DNA of 64,000 nt from Cunninghamia lanceolata (GCA_027924645.1 BSBN01000254.1:18174501-18238500); one strand, 5' to 3'. Shown: positions 12,601 to 25,500, counted from the stretch's first letter. Made by a program: numbers and translations. The notes: generated by a model not told the origin, from the sequence alone.

Positions 12601-14274
12601 CAAAAACACCCAAAAAAATAGTTGGATTGAAACATGTGCACCAAGGCACCTGTTGCCAATCGCCTTATTATTGCGTTATGTGTCACCATATGATTGGTTG
12701 TTTCTTTGATGTGACATGTGAAGTGTATTATTACACATGTATATGTGCATATGTATTGGTTCCTTATTAAATTTTTAGTAATATATGTACACATGTATTG
12801 GTTTTTTTCATAGATTTAATTGGGGGTAAGGTGTGCCGCACCATGGCGGCTATTGGTACATGGGTGGCTACTAGGTCCTTTCCCTACAAGAAATTCAAAA
12901 ACTACACAGATAACAGTAGCAGCAAGAATACGGAAGCTTTCTGAAAAAGTTTCATTTCTTGAGGACGTGAGTTGGCTCTATAAAAATGAAAATAATTAAA
13001 ATATATTTTATATTTTTTTGGGGAATTGTTTTACTATTAATTATATCATAGTCAGTGAAAATTTTATTGTTGGCTACTAATTATACCCAGATATATATAT
13101 ATACACACACACACACAGCTTTAAAGGAGAACAAATATATTTATTTTCAATTATTATTAGTATGGTTGAACTTTGGAGGTAATTTTGTGTATATATAACC
13201 ATTACTAATTGTTATCGACTAGGATTGCACGGGTTATGCAACACTGGAATCTCAGCAATCATGTGCAGCATTGGAATACTTTCAGGTTGTGGGTACCCTA
13301 TGGTGAAAGTAGACCTCCAAATTATGGGCCGGTTCCCTTCTGATTCTCTAATAAATTAATGACTTTGCAGGAAGAGGGTTAAAAGGCTTTCTAATGGATA
13401 TACTAAAACTAGAATTTAAATGGGTGGTGATGCACCTAAATGATAGAAACATGTAGCCCTGATTCACAATGACTTCAGAATATCTATCCACATAGATCAA
13501 TTTGGCAATTTGACCACAAAAATGATTCTAAGGAAGGCTTGAATAAACTTTTTTCTTGAAGGAAAACTGGGTTCTCACAACATGGAAGAAAAGATTATTC
13601 CAATACACAACCTAAGACCTGTGATTTTTCACTGCTTTGAATGCATGCAAGTATGAATGAGATAAAGATTTAAAGGTTCTGATATTAAAGCACAATAAAA
13701 TTTATTCCAATCACTCATAAAATAGCACAATTGAGAAGGTAAATACTTGATCTTACTGAAAATGAAGGAAAATCTGCATAAATGGCAAAAAAAAAACTTG
13801 TAACATGTTGTAATATATAAATCGGTAAAATGAGTTACAAAACTTCTTCTCTCTCCAATGCACAAGAGAGCAAAAAGGCAAGAACTGAGAAAAACATAAG
13901 TTTTTCTCCAATATATCAAAAGAATGAACTCTCAAGTGCATGAAAAAGTACTGTAGTTCAAAATGCACTCTAAAAATAACTCCTCGAGTTTATTCATGAG
14001 AAAAAGAGAAAAGCCTAGGAAATAGGCCTCCTAACTGATCCAAAATGAGCAAAAATAGCTCCAAACTACCCCTCACACCTAGTTTGACCATGTGGAACTC
14101 CAAACTCCTCCTAGTTTGACCAAAAATCATGCAAAAGCTCCCAAAATACCTCAATTAACTCCATCTCCTAATTTTGCATGATTTTGGGATGAGGAAACAA
14201 TGTGAACAAACAATAAAGTAATCAACATGACTTACTTTACTATTTGTTATGATTTTGTCTATCTCTTGACTTTT
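9601..14274. other. Long A+T-rich spacer, possibly beginning with an old LTR
   Basis: The first few hundred bases may be the 3' LTR of the gypsy relic, but its far end cannot be placed. Beyond it only short frames and homopolymer-rich DNA are seen. Minus-strand frames at 13629-13968 are Phe/Leu/Cys-rich and give no motif. Confidence 0.4.
13091..13117. repeat. Compound microsatellite (AT)n(AC)n
   Basis: An AT run passes directly into an AC run over 27 bp. Confidence 0.9.
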
Positions 14275-14279
14275 ACAAC
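14275..14279. repeat. Target-site duplication ACAAC (left)
   Basis: It is identical to 21750-21754. The pair brackets copia element B and fixes its ends. Confidence 0.88.
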
Positions 14280-15840
14280 TGTTGCAAGTATGTGCCTAAT
14301 CGATGTTGTCATTGATGTCAACATATCCTTGTTGTCATTGGCGTCAACTGTATCTTATTCTATTACTTGTTTAGAAGACTTGTATGTTGAGGATATTGAG
14401 AAAATTAGCCTCTTCGGAAGGAACAAGTGAGTTACAAAGAAGTGCAGTACAAACAGTGAGTTGTATGCTGAAGAACAGTTTGGTAAAATGCTCTACATTT
14501 ACTTCTGCTTGAAGGTCATGGTCTGCAGATTGGAAGCAAGTTAGAGGTATGACTAAGGATGCTGCATTCTGGGTTTGAGCCCTCTGAATGGAGATCTGAG
14601 TGAGTTGTGTTCACCAGAGTAAACCCTACTTTTTCTGTAAGTTCAGTTGGGACAAGAAAGTATTCTACTCCACATTCCTCCACAATAAAGTATTTTTCTC
14701 TGTGGTTCTAGAAAGAAGTCTAGGATGATTATAAGTGGCTACAATTGCAATGGTTCATGGTTTGGTGGTCCACAAGCTATCTTTCTTTTATGACAGTTGA
14801 AGATAGTGAAGTTCATGTGTTCAGGTGAGAAGATTCCTATGGATAAAGTGGTTAAGGTTTGTGCGGTTGCTCTTAATGATTATAATGTGCTTGTGGATGT
14901 CTCCTAATCATTTTCCTATCTAGACTTTGGTCTGCGTTAAGAAATTGAGAGTGTGTTTGAAGATTGTTCCCAGATAATGTAGCGTGTAACTGGTCTTAGC
15001 TGACCTGGTTAATCCCAGTGATTGCGGAGATCTCTGGAAGATTGTGGAAGCATGTTGTGGTGTGGAAGATCGTGTTTGAGTCCCAACTAAGGCATGACAT
15101 GATCCACATTTCATTTCCTTTGCAAAATGTTGTAATAGGTCAGGACCTATTTTGTAAATGTTTGTAATACCGACCTTGGAGATTGTTCCAATGGTTGATG
15201 CCGACCTTGATGATCATACCAAGGTTGATGTAGTGTATAAATACTTGTAGTTGAGTCATGGAAAAAGGGTCCTTGAGCGAAAATGGAAAGATAATAAGAA
15301 AGGTCCAAAAGGCAGAGCAAAGAAGAGGCAGAGGAAAGAAGAGGAAGAGCAGAATAGAGGTAGAGTAGAGCAAAGGAAATATTGTACTTCAATCACAGAC
15401 ATAAGAAGGTGTTGATCATGGCAGAGAGCCTGGTAGTGAACCGCCAGTAGGGTTTAACAGCCCTCAGGGTTTGACAACCCTTATTGTAATCTTGCTAGGT
15501 TTAGTGTTGAGGCAGTGAGCCTACTAGACCTAGTTCTTCATGGCAGTAAACCAGTATGTCTAGGCCCGTGGAGTGACCAAGCCTGAACATCATTATTTCA
15601 AGATTGCAATATATATTGAGAGCTAATCCTCTCTGTGGTTTTTCCCCACCTTGGGGTTTTCCACATAAAATCTAGTGTCTCTTGTGTTTGATGTTGTATC
15701 TGTAGTTAAGTTTCTAATTTCATGCACTCATTGTTAAGTCATAATAATTGTGGATAAGTGATGAATGTTTAATTGCAAAAGGTGTTTATGTTTTTGGGAC
15801 AACTAATTCACCCCCCCTCTCAGTTCTCTGGCACATTTCA
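14280..15840 (+). repeat. 5' LTR of copia element B
   Basis: Starts TGTTGCAAGTATGTGCC and ends GCACATTTCA, 1,561 bp. It contains the TATA box at 15236-15243 and a conserved LTR 3'-end motif at 15635-15664. Confidence 0.93.
15236..15243 (+). promoter_or_regulatory. LTR TATA box (copia B 5' LTR)
   Basis: TATAAATA is conserved at the equivalent place in the 3' LTR (21190-21197) and probably drives the genomic RNA. Confidence 0.55.
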
Positions 15841-15845
15841 ACAAT

Positions 15846-15857
15846 TGGTATCAGAGC
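15846..15857 (+). other. tRNA-iMet primer-binding site of copia B
   Basis: A perfect TGGTATCAGAGC lies five bases after the LTR end. Confidence 0.95.
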
Positions 15858-15901
15858 AAGGTTCCTCTGAAGAAAGTTTAACATCTTGAGGAAGATCCAA
15901 A

Positions 15902-16760
15902 ATGTCTTACAAGAAGGAAGCGCCACATTTTGATGGAACGAATTATGTTCTCTAGAGGGTTCAGATGAAAAGCCATCTTCTTTCTCTTGGTTACAAAGTA
16001 TGGAAAGCTGCAGAAATAGAATACACCATACCTCAAAATGGTCTGATGACTGAAGATGAAATCAAATAATATGAGAGATATCAAGGCAAAGGATGCTCTA
16101 CTAAGCTCATTAACCGACTCAATATTGACGAAAGTTGTGGACCTTGAAACTACAAATAAGGTATGGGAAAAGTTGAAAAATCTATATGAAGGAGATGATT
16201 CTATGAAGGAAACCAAGTTACAAAGTCTAAAAGTGAAATATGAAAGTTTGAAGATGAATGATGATGAAAACATATCAGCCTTTATGCAAAGAGTTGATGA
16301 ACTTGTTATAGGGATAAAAGCCATAGGCAAAACTCTTGACGAAAAAGAAGTTGTTATGAAAATTCTCAGATCTCTGCCCAAGTCCTACTATCACAAGGTA
16401 GCCACAATTGAAGAATTCATGCAAGTAAAAATGGTTGAAAGGGATCAGCTGCTTGGTAAGCTTACTGCCTTTGAAATGAGGGAGTTTGTTGATGCTCTAC
16501 CGAAAGTTGAGACAGCCTTCAAAGCCAGTACTCCTAGAAGTACTTCCAGATTAGAAAAGTACAAGGTAGAATCCAATGATGAGTTTGATGAAGTTGAAGC
16601 CAACTTCATGGATAGACTGCAAAGAGGATCTGATAAGTATAAAGGCAAATTACCTTTCAAATGTTTTTCCTGTTGTAAAGTAGTTCATTTTGCTTCCAGA
16701 TGTCCTGAAAGAATTGAAAGAAATAGAAGAAGATATGAGAACAAGCCTAGGACCTAAAAG
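15902..16760 (+). pseudogene. Copia B: Gag (broken)
   Basis: Particle structural protein. The start ATG at 15902 gives MSYKKEAPHFDGTNYV, then a TAG at 15953-15955 replaces the conserved Trp, a TAA lies at 16067-16069, and a one-base shift near 16075 moves the frame to the 233-codon ORF ending at 16757. That ORF holds the UBN2 Gag domain (VWEKLKNLYEGDD through LRSLPKSYYHK) and a CCHC knuckle at 16662-16703 (CFSCCKVVHFASRC) whose usual Gly after the second Cys is changed. A TAA at 16755-16757 separates it from the protease part, where the other family copy reads through. Confidence 0.92.
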
Positions 16761-17471
16761 AAGTGTTATTATGTTGAATATTTTGATGATGAAGGAGTAT
16801 CAGATAATGGTGAACCAGATAATGCTAGTTCCTCTATAAATGAATGCTTGTTCATTACTATTAAGGAAGATCCCATGTCTACTAATTCTACTAGTTGTGT
16901 GAAGGAAGAAAAACTAGTGGAAAGTGCTTTGGCTGCTCAGGTCATTAAGGGCAAGGATAAATGGGTTATTGATAGTGGCTGCTCTCACCACATGACTAGT
17001 GACAAAAGTAAGTTTGTGATTTTAGAAAAATATGATGGTGGACTGGTTAGGTTTGGAGATGATACAACTGGTAAGATTTGTGGGAAAGGATCTATTTCTT
17101 TTGATGGCAAGCATAATACTGAAGATGTCTTGTATGTGAAAGGATTAAAGCACAATCTTTTGAGTGTGGGTCAAATGTGTGACAAGGGCTATGATTTAAG
17201 CTTCAAGGACAATGGATGCAAGATCAAGGAAAGCTCCCAAACAGTCATTGCAACTGGTAAGAAGACCAAAGGTAATATCTATCACTTGAAAGGAACCAAG
17301 AAATGTTGCTTGTTGACTCAGACTGATGAGAGTTGGTTATGGCATAGAAGGTTGTGTCACATAAATTTTGATAATATTATGAAGATAAGTACTACACAGA
17401 TTGTTGGAGATTTGCCTAAGCTTGTGAAGCCTGCTAATCCTATTTGCAAGGAGTGTCATTTTGGGAAATAG
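16761..17471 (+). pseudogene. Copia B: protease and Gag-pre-integrase (broken)
   Basis: The aspartic protease motif WVIDSGCSHHMT has DSG at 16971-16979. Downstream, LWHRRLCH and CKEC are the zinc-binding pre-integrase region. The 207-codon frame closes with TAG at 17469-17471 straight after GK, the position where the sister copy also has TAG. Past the stop the same frame continues TRTSFKSK into the integrase. Confidence 0.92.
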
Positions 17472-18250
17472 ACAAGAACAAGTTTCAAAAGCAAGGACCA
17501 ATCAGTTGAAGGAATACTTGAGCTAGTGCATATAGATTTGTGTGGACCTACCAAAGTAAGAAGTTTGCAAGGAGACAGGTATTTCATGTTGCTCATTGAT
17601 GATTATTCTAGAATGACTTGGATCACCTTTTTGAAAGAGAAAGCTGAAGCTCTAGAAAAATTCAAGGCATTTAAGGCAATGGTGGAAAATGAGATGGATT
17701 TGAAAATCAAATGCTTAAGGTCTGATAGAGGAGGAGAGTTCACATCAAATGATTTCAATTTCTTTTGTGAAGAACATGGAATAAGGAGACAACTATCTGC
17801 ACCTAGAACTCCACAACAAAATGGAGTTGTTGAAAGGAAAAACAAAATAGTTCAAGAAGCCGCTAGAACCATGATGAAAGAAGCTCATCTTCCAGAAGAA
17901 TATTGGAGAGAGGCAATTCACACCGCTGTATATATCCTAAACAGAGTTCAAGTAAAAGGTAACAGTTCAAAGACTCCTTATGAATTCTGGCATGGTAGAG
18001 TTTCTACTGTGAAATATTTCAAAGTTTTTGGTAGCAAATCTTATATCAAAAGAGAAGAAGATTTAGCCAAGTTTGATGCTAGATGTGATGAAGGAATCTT
18101 CCTTGGTTACTCCACCAAGAGCAAGGCCTACCGGTGTTATAATAAGAGGCTGAATAAGATCATTGAAAGTGCAAATGTTAAAGTTGATGAACGTAAGGAA
18201 AGGTCTTCATAATCAAGTGAATATGAGTCAGAGGATCTGGATGTTTCAAA
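17472..18250 (+). pseudogene. Copia B: integrase (core intact, isolated by stops)
   Basis: The open frame at 17526-18212 preserves all three catalytic positions: Asp in HIDLCGP (17535-17537), Asp in LRSDRGGEF, and Glu in GVVERKN, with the PQQNG motif intact. It ends in the FLGYS/YRCYNKR segment typical of copia integrase C-termini. Among the copia copies here this integrase is the best preserved, but it is cut off from protease and reverse transcriptase by stops. Confidence 0.92.
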
Positions 18251-19968
18251 AGTAGTGCAACATGAAGACAACCAAGATGAAGAAGAACAAGCTTTGGTAA
18301 GTGCTACCAAAACTCTTAGATATGTAAAAATTAGTCATTCTGAAGATCAAATCATAGGAGATAAGAGAAAAGGGATCTTGACCAGAAGAAAAGCTACAGA
18401 GGAACAAGTAAATTTCTGTCTGATTTCTAAGATTGAACCTAAAACTATGGATGAGGCTTGCAAAGATGAGAATTGGATAAAGTCTATGGAAGAGGAATTG
18501 GTGCAGATAGAGAAGAACCAAACTTGGGATCTTGTTCCAGACCAACAGACAAGAATGTAATTGGTACAAAGTGGGTCTTCAGAAATAAGATGAATGAGAA
18601 TGGTGAAGTGGTAAGAAACAAAGCAAGGTTGGTATGCAAAGGATACACTCAAGTTGAAGGAATAGACTTTGAAGAAACTTTTGCTCTAGTGGCAAGGATT
18701 GAAGCAGTAAGTATTTTTTGGCTTTTGCAGCATACAAAGATTTCAAGGCTTATCAAATGGATGTGAAGTCTTCTTTCTTAAATGGAGAGTTGGAAGAGAA
18801 AGTCTACATAGAACAACCAGAAGGATTTCAGTCATTAAATCAGGGTGAAATGGTATGCAGATTAAAAAAAAGATTTGTATGGATTAAAACAAGCTCCTAG
18901 GGCATGATATGCACAATTGGATAGGTATCTGATATAGATAGGGTTCAGTAAAGGTCCTATAGATAGCAATCTCTACTTCAAGATCAATGATGAACAAACC
19001 TTGATTGTTGCAGTTTTTGTTGATGATATTATTTTTGGAGGCAATGAAGGTATGTGCTCAGTTTTTGCTATAGAAATGCAAAGTGAATTTGAAATGTCTA
19101 TGTTTGAAGAGATGAAGTTCTTTTTAGGTCTGTAAATAAGTCAATCAAATAAATGTATCTTCATTTCTCAACCTAAGTATGTGAAAGAGTTGTTAAAGAA
19201 ATTTGGGATGGAAGACTCTAAACTAGCATGCACACCTATGATAACTAGTTGTAAGTTAAGCAAAGATGATAACTCACCCATGGCAGACTAGAAAAGGTAT
19301 AGATCTATGATTAGAGGATTACTTTATCTGACTCAAACCAGACCTAACATAATGCATGTAGTATGTCTTGTGGCAAGATTTTACGCAAAACCCAAGGAAT
19401 CACATGTGATGGCAGTCAAAAGAATTATGAGCTATTTAAAAGGTACAATAGATTATGGTTTGTGGTACCCTAAGGACTGTGACTTTACTCTCAGTGCATT
19501 TACTGATGCAGATTGGGCTGGAGATGTGGATGATAGAAAAAGTACAAGTGGAGGTGCATTCTTCTTGGGAAAAAGATTAGTATCTTGGTTGAGCAAGAAA
19601 CATGATTCAATATCGTTGTCTATTGCAGAAGAAGAATACATTGCAGCAACTTGTAGTTGCACTCAAGTGTTATGGATGAAGCAGACTTTGAAGGACATCA
19701 AAATTGTGTATGAAGATCCCATTGCAATCTTTTGTGACAATACAAGTGCCATAAACATATCAAAGAATCCACTGATACATTCAAGGACAACGCACATATC
19801 CATTAGGTATCATTTTCTGAGAGAGAAGGTGACAAAGACTGAAGTCAAGTTGGAGTATGTTTCTACCAAGGATCAGATTGCAGACATTTTTACTAAGCCT
19901 CTGCCTAAGGATATTTTAAGTATCTCAAAGAAAAGTTAGGGGTTATCACCCCTCCTTCTCTAAACTAA
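18251..19968 (+). pseudogene. Copia B: reverse transcriptase and RNase H (broken)
   Basis: Frames at 18255-18560, 18473-18766, 18718-18900 and 19307-19939 are pieces of one RT-RNase H region joined by frameshifts. Landmarks are [24 protein letters not shown], the VDD polymerase pair near 19020, RNase H TDADWAGD, and DIFTKPLPKD near 19890. A TGA at 18905-18907 replaces the Trp of the QAPRAWY motif, and further stops fall near 19135 and 19290. A one-base loss near the end hides the original terminus; the homologous stop would be TAA at 19966-19968. Confidence 0.9.
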
Positions 19969-20209
19969 GATGCACAATAGTGCATCAGTCTAGAGGTACT
20001 CAGATGTTTGGATTGATGCTTTTTAGGGCTACTTCTCAGGGGGAGTAGTTAGAGAGTTCAGAAGAGTGCAAGTATGTGCCCTTTTCCATTGATGTCAAAG
20101 GGGGAGAGAAGTCATGTGAAAAACTCAGAGTGCAGATGTGTAAGAGAGGGGGAGAATATTGTCTTAATGGTTGTTGCAATTTTTCACATCATATGTTGCC
20201 ATCAATGAC

Positions 20210-20220
20210 AAAGGGGGAGA
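20210..20220 (+). other. Polypurine tract of copia B
   Basis: AAAGGGGGAGA lies one base before the 3' LTR and is the expected plus-strand primer site. Confidence 0.92.
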
Positions 20221-20221
20221 T

Positions 20222-21749
20222 TGTTGCAAGTATGTGCCTAATCGGTGTTGTCATTGATGTCAACATATCCTTGTTGTCATTGGTGTCAACTATATCTTAT
20301 TCTATTACTTTTTTAGAAGACTTGTATGTTAAGGATATTGAGAAAATTAGTCTCTCCAAAAGGAACAAGTGAGTTACAGAGAAGTGCAGTACAAACGGTG
20401 AGTTGTATGTTGAAGAACGGTCCGGTAAACTACTCCTCATTTACTTCTTCTTGAAGATCATGGTCTATGGATTGGAAGCAAGTTAGAGGTATGGCTAAGG
20501 ATACTACATTCTGGGTTTGAGCCCTCCACATGAAGATCTAAGTGAGTTGTGTTCACCAAAGTAAAACCTGATTTTTCTATAAGTTCAGTTGGGACAGGAA
20601 GAAAGTATTCTGCTCCACATTCCTCTGCAATAAAGTATTTTGCTCTGCGGTTCTAGAAAGAAGTCTGGGATGATTATAATTTCCTACAGTTGCAATGGTT
20701 CTTGGTTTGGTGGTCTGCAAGCTATCTTCATTTTATGACAGTTGAAGACAGTGAAGTTCATGTGTTTCAGTGAGAAGACTCCTATGGATAAAGTGGTTAA
20801 GGTTCATGCAGTTGCTCCTGATGATTATAACATGCTTGTGAATGTCTCCTAATCATGTTCCTATTTGGACTTTGGTCTATGTTAAGAAATTGAGAGTGTG
20901 TTTGAAGATTGTTCCCAGATAATGTAGCGTGTAACCAGTCTTAGCCGACCTGGTTAATCCCAGTGATTACGGAGATCTTTGGAAGATTGTGGAAGCGTGT
21001 TGTGGCATGGAAGATTGTGTTTGAGTCCTAGCTAAGGCATGGTGTGATCCGCATTTCATTTCCTTTGCACAATGTTGTAATAGGCCAGGACCTATTTTGT
21101 AAATGTTTGTAATACTGACTTTGGAGATTTTTCCAATGGTTGATGATTTTGATGCCGACCTTGATGATTGTTCTAAGGTTGATGTAGTGTATAAATACTT
21201 GTAGTTGAGTCATGTAAAAAGGGTCCTTGAGAAAAAATGGAAAGATAATAAGAAAGGTCCAAAAAGCAGAGCAAAGAAGAGGCAGAGGAAAGAAGAGGAA
21301 GAGTAGAATAGAGGCAGAGTAGAGAAAAGGAATTATTGTACTTCAATCACAGACATAAGAAGGTGTTGATCATGGTAGAGATCTTGGCAATGAGCCGCCA
21401 GTAGGTTTAGGGTTGAGGCAGTGAGCCTGCTAGACCTATTTGTTCTTCATGGAAGTAAGCCAGTATGTTTAGGCCCGTGGAGTGACCAACCCTAAGCGTC
21501 ATTATTTCAAGATTGAAATATATATTGAGAGCTAATCATCTCCATGGTTTCTCCCCTCCTTGGGGTTTTCCACGTAAAATCTGGTGTCTCTTGTGTTTGA
21601 TGTTGTATCTGTGGTTAAGTTTCTGATTTCATACACTCATTGTTAAATCATAATAATTATGGATAAGTGATGAATGTTTAATTACAGAAAGTGTTTATGT
21701 TTTTGGGACAACTGATTCACCCCCACTCTCAATTGTCTAGTGCATTTCA
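20222..21749 (+). repeat. 3' LTR of copia element B
   Basis: 1,528 bp, the partner of 14280-15840, with TATA box at 21190-21197. An open frame inside it (part of 20076-20372) is not a gene. Confidence 0.93.
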
Positions 21750-21754
21750 ACAAC
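21750..21754. repeat. Target-site duplication ACAAC (right)
   Basis: Partner of 14275-14279. Confidence 0.88.
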
Positions 21755-22327
21755 TTTGTGACAAATAATAAAGAAATTTATAATTTATTACTTTATTATT
21801 TGTTTACATTTGTTTATCAATTTCTAAATCATGCAAACTAAGGGTAATTATTTTCAAAAGGTTTAAAAAATAATAACTCTCCTTATAACTCCCCTTTTAT
21901 TTGCATAATCACCTGCACCCTTATGACTCCCATGCCATAATTCTACATCATTGCATCTCCATGCATATACATGTGATACTTGATCACATTTCTAAGGTCA
22001 AAAGACCTTCAAAGAAAAGGTATCATTTGATTTTGAAAAGACCCTTCGTGGGCTCTTTGGCATCATTAGGTTTCTAACACTTAAAGTGTTGACCTCGGGC
22101 ACTTTTTGGATAACAATGATATCATAAAAAGAAGTCAAAATCAAAAAGAGCCCACAGTCGGGCTAGGGCATTCGGCCAAAAAGAATATGAAAACCTAAAA
22201 ATCTTCATTTTGCACTTTGCTTTCTCTTCTTGTTGCTCTGCCCGCCGACATGCTAGGGTTTCTCTACTTATTTTGGAGGCATTGTGGAGGTTTAAACTGC
22301 TACTTTTGAGCTATTTTCAACATCGTC
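21755..22327. other. Spacer, pyrimidine-rich toward its right end
   Basis: This is the continuation of the DNA left of 14275 across the element B insertion. The last 130 bases are C/T-rich, as in many plant 5' untranslated leaders. No repeat or protein motif is seen. Confidence 0.35.
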
Positions 22328-22517
22328 ATGGCTCGGGTAAGTCTCCTTTCTATATATTTTTGTTTGCTTGTAAGAAAAGGTGATGAAACTACATTGTTTG
22401 TTGCTCCTGCAGCTACCTCCTTTCGAGTTTTTGTATAGTAACATCATGATGAAAGAAAGCCCTCCTTTTTTGCTTTTGGTTCACTCCATATTTGCTTTGT
22501 TTTGTTTTAAAGAATAA
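22328..22517 (+). CDS. Weak candidate two-exon small ORF
   Basis: ATGGCTCGG at 22328-22336 is followed at once by GTAAGT, a strong plant splice donor. A pyrimidine-rich acceptor ending CTCCTGCAG lies at 22404-22412. Removing the 76-nt interval gives a 37-residue product starting MARLPPFEFLYSNIMMKES and ending at TAA 22515-22517. The leader is C/T-rich and the following 2.8 kb look intron-like. The product matches no family I know and the intron is near the plant minimum, so this may be chance. It could also be the 5' end of a longer gene whose later exons I cannot place. Confidence 0.15.
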
Positions 22518-25500
22518 GGGAAGAAAGATAGTTTTCTACACTGGTTTTTCATTTAGCTCATTGTATCTTGCTTCTGTATACTCTTCTTCCACTTGCTCGG
22601 CCTTCATGGTTAGCATTGAGAGTTTGAACTCTTGGAAAAGAGAAAAAGTAGCTCATACTTCCTTCTATGCTTTGCTCTTTCATTCATGGCATGATGACTA
22701 CTATAGGAACAAGTATGTATGGCCATTAAACTAAAGGGATAAACAACTTTACTTACTATATGTAAACCCTAGTAGGGTTTGGTAAAAAATATACTCCATC
22801 TTTGCTATTCCTCTGTCACAAAAGACAATATTGTTTCTTATCATTGTGTTCACCTCTCTGTGCACTATTTTTACTTTGGCTTTCATGTAATGAAGTGATG
22901 AAGGAGGTTTTTCCTATTATTTAACATAAACCCTATTAGGGTTTCACCTACTCTACACTTTCCAGCTGTGCTTTCTGCTCTTTTGAAAGAAGATGGTGAC
23001 ACTTGAACTTTGACCTTTGTAAACAAACAAAAGAATAAATATTTATGTGTATTTTGCAATAAACTCATGAGAAGCCCACTTTCTCTTAACTGAACTAGCA
23101 TCTGTCTGGTTTTTTCTTTCATTGTTTTGGTATTCCATCATTGTATGAGTATTGCTGCACTATCATTTAGGTCCATGCATTGTTAATATATTTGAAATGG
23201 TCCTCAAAAATGCATATGATATCTCACTGGTAGGGTGTGACAGGCTCCTTTATTTTATTAGATTGTTGGACAACCTTAGAATGATGAGGACGCCCTGTTT
23301 CTCTCATACTGTCATCATTTGGGAGACCTACAATTTCATTATGCAGCTCTTAAACTCTCTGATAGAGTCTTTTTAGACTAGTATTTGTCTAGTCTGATGG
23401 TGACACTGTAATATTAATCTTCAAACACTGTTTGCATATATTACCTATAGTATCTTTATATTGGCAATGTTCCTCTACTGTCTTCTATCTCTGCTCATAG
23501 TGTATGAACCTGCATGTTCCTTTACCAAACACCATCCTCAATGCCAATCTTTAATGCTCATCTACTGTCCTCCTTCATCTGCATGTAAGATTACAGTACA
23601 AACTTTGGGTCTTTGATGTTGAGATTAGGCTGATCTAAATTGCCTTGAATGTATGCAAACGGTCCTCAAACCTCTACAGGGATACTTTTGGGTATAACTT
23701 CTTTGAGACAGTCCCTTTGCACTAATATTAATCAGTTCTTGCAAACTTGATAGGCCCCTCTGGAATAGCAGTGAATCCTATCCCTTAGAAAGGTCTCAAA
23801 TAGACACATCATACCTTCTAAAAGGAGAAAAAGATTTGGAAACAATATTGCAGACTATATTTGTTAGTCCTCCAACAAAGGCAGACTTCCGACAGTCTCT
23901 TTGCACTTTTGCTATGGTTTATACTGGATCTTAGTATTCACTTGTTATTCTTCAACATTTTCTTTGACAATGGATATCATTATTTTTCTTACTCAGCATG
24001 ATGACTCCATGACTTATGTCATTCGACAGCTGAACCTTATTGTCACTGCTCCTGTGGGATATGATTTTCTTCATGTTGTAGAGATATGTGATGCCCATGT
24101 GATGATTGCTCTTTCCTTAAGGTGATTGTCCCATGGTTGTGACATTGTAAGCTTTTCTCTAACTTATCATAACAGTTTGTTTCTCCTTTACTTCTTAAGG
24201 CAGTCCTATTATCTCTACTTATGATCTCTCTTGCATACAAGACAATTGACATGGCATGACACACAAATATAGGCTTTTTCTCTTGGTATGACTATCCTAT
24301 AGATGATAATATGCTTTATGACTGATAGGACAGTCATGATCATGACTAATTTTTGTCCTTTATGGTTATTTCATGCATTCAATAGCAATCTTACATCTCA
24401 TTCACAACAAAAGTGGTAAATACATGTTCTATTGCTGCTCCAACTGCTGCTCCATGATGCATCCTTGGCTTCCATACTCTTGATGTAGTATTAAATGTTG
24501 TACATAATGATAAAATAGGCATTTATTGTCAAGATGACTATATCCAAGATGACTGTGGTGTCCATTGTTTATATTCTTGTAGATCATATACATCCATGCA
24601 CTGTGTGTTCACTTGATGGCATCAGTATGTCTTTGCATGATGTCTAGACAGTAAAGAGACTTTCTCTTGTACTTTATCATTATGAATGGTGTTTATGACT
24701 GCTCTACTTCATTAGTTGTCCATGATGTATTGGTGTTGTCATTGACTTTTAATCAAAATATGCTTTTATTTATTGATCTGAAAGTTTCTTTCCTATCTTA
24801 TATTCCCCTTAAGATCAAGGGGCAACATGCTAGGCTCAACCCTTGTAGGAGCCCATTTTTTACCACATGTTGAAATGTCCTGCATAATGATGAATGTACC
24901 TATACCTACACATTGCACAAACAAGTTAGATAAAATAATGAATTCAATGTTCATATGATGATTTGATCTTTCTAGCTCTCTTTCTTATTGATCCAATGCA
25001 TCATGACATGTGCTATATTTATGTTGGTAGGGCACATAGGGAGATTCATATCCGGAGCTCTAACCAACTGTTTACCATGATGCAGGCTCACTTGGTGATG
25101 AGGAGAGGAGGAGAAAGACAAAGAAGATCCACCCCAAAGCTATCTCAGGCAATGATGGATATGCATTTTTGTTTATGCTTCTCTTTCATTTATTTTATCC
25201 TCAGATGCATAGCATATTTCATGTTACATTGGTTCAGCTACTCCCACTGCTTGTGTGGGACATTTGATTACTCTTTTCTTTCCAATGAATATAAATGCAA
25301 CACTTGTGCAATTCTGTGTATACTTCATTTGTAAAATGAAAGAAACATTGTGAAGTGAATGAATCATTACTAAATTGAATGACAACAATGTCATGTGTTC
25401 TATATGTACTTTCCTTTATGTTGCAAAACTCTAAACAACAAAACTGAATTCAATCCATTTAAAGCACTTAAAATATGCAATGGTTAAGCATAGCAGGAAT

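Larger units (their letters stand above)
14280..21749 (+). mobile_element. Ty1/copia LTR retrotransposon B, complete but decayed
   Basis: About 7.5 kb with two LTRs (14280-15840 and 20222-21749), tRNA-iMet primer site, Gag-PR-IN-RT-RNase H order, polypurine tract, and a perfect 5-bp duplication. In the first 250 bases the two LTRs differ, by eye, at roughly one base in eleven or twelve, nearly all transitions, so the insertion is old. The coding region has several stops and at least three frameshifts. It is the same family as the minus-strand copy at 1079-7444. Confidence 0.95.

Noticed and set aside
14227..14430. 67-codon frame similar to one at 20076-20372
   Set aside because: The similarity is the shared LTR start of copia B.
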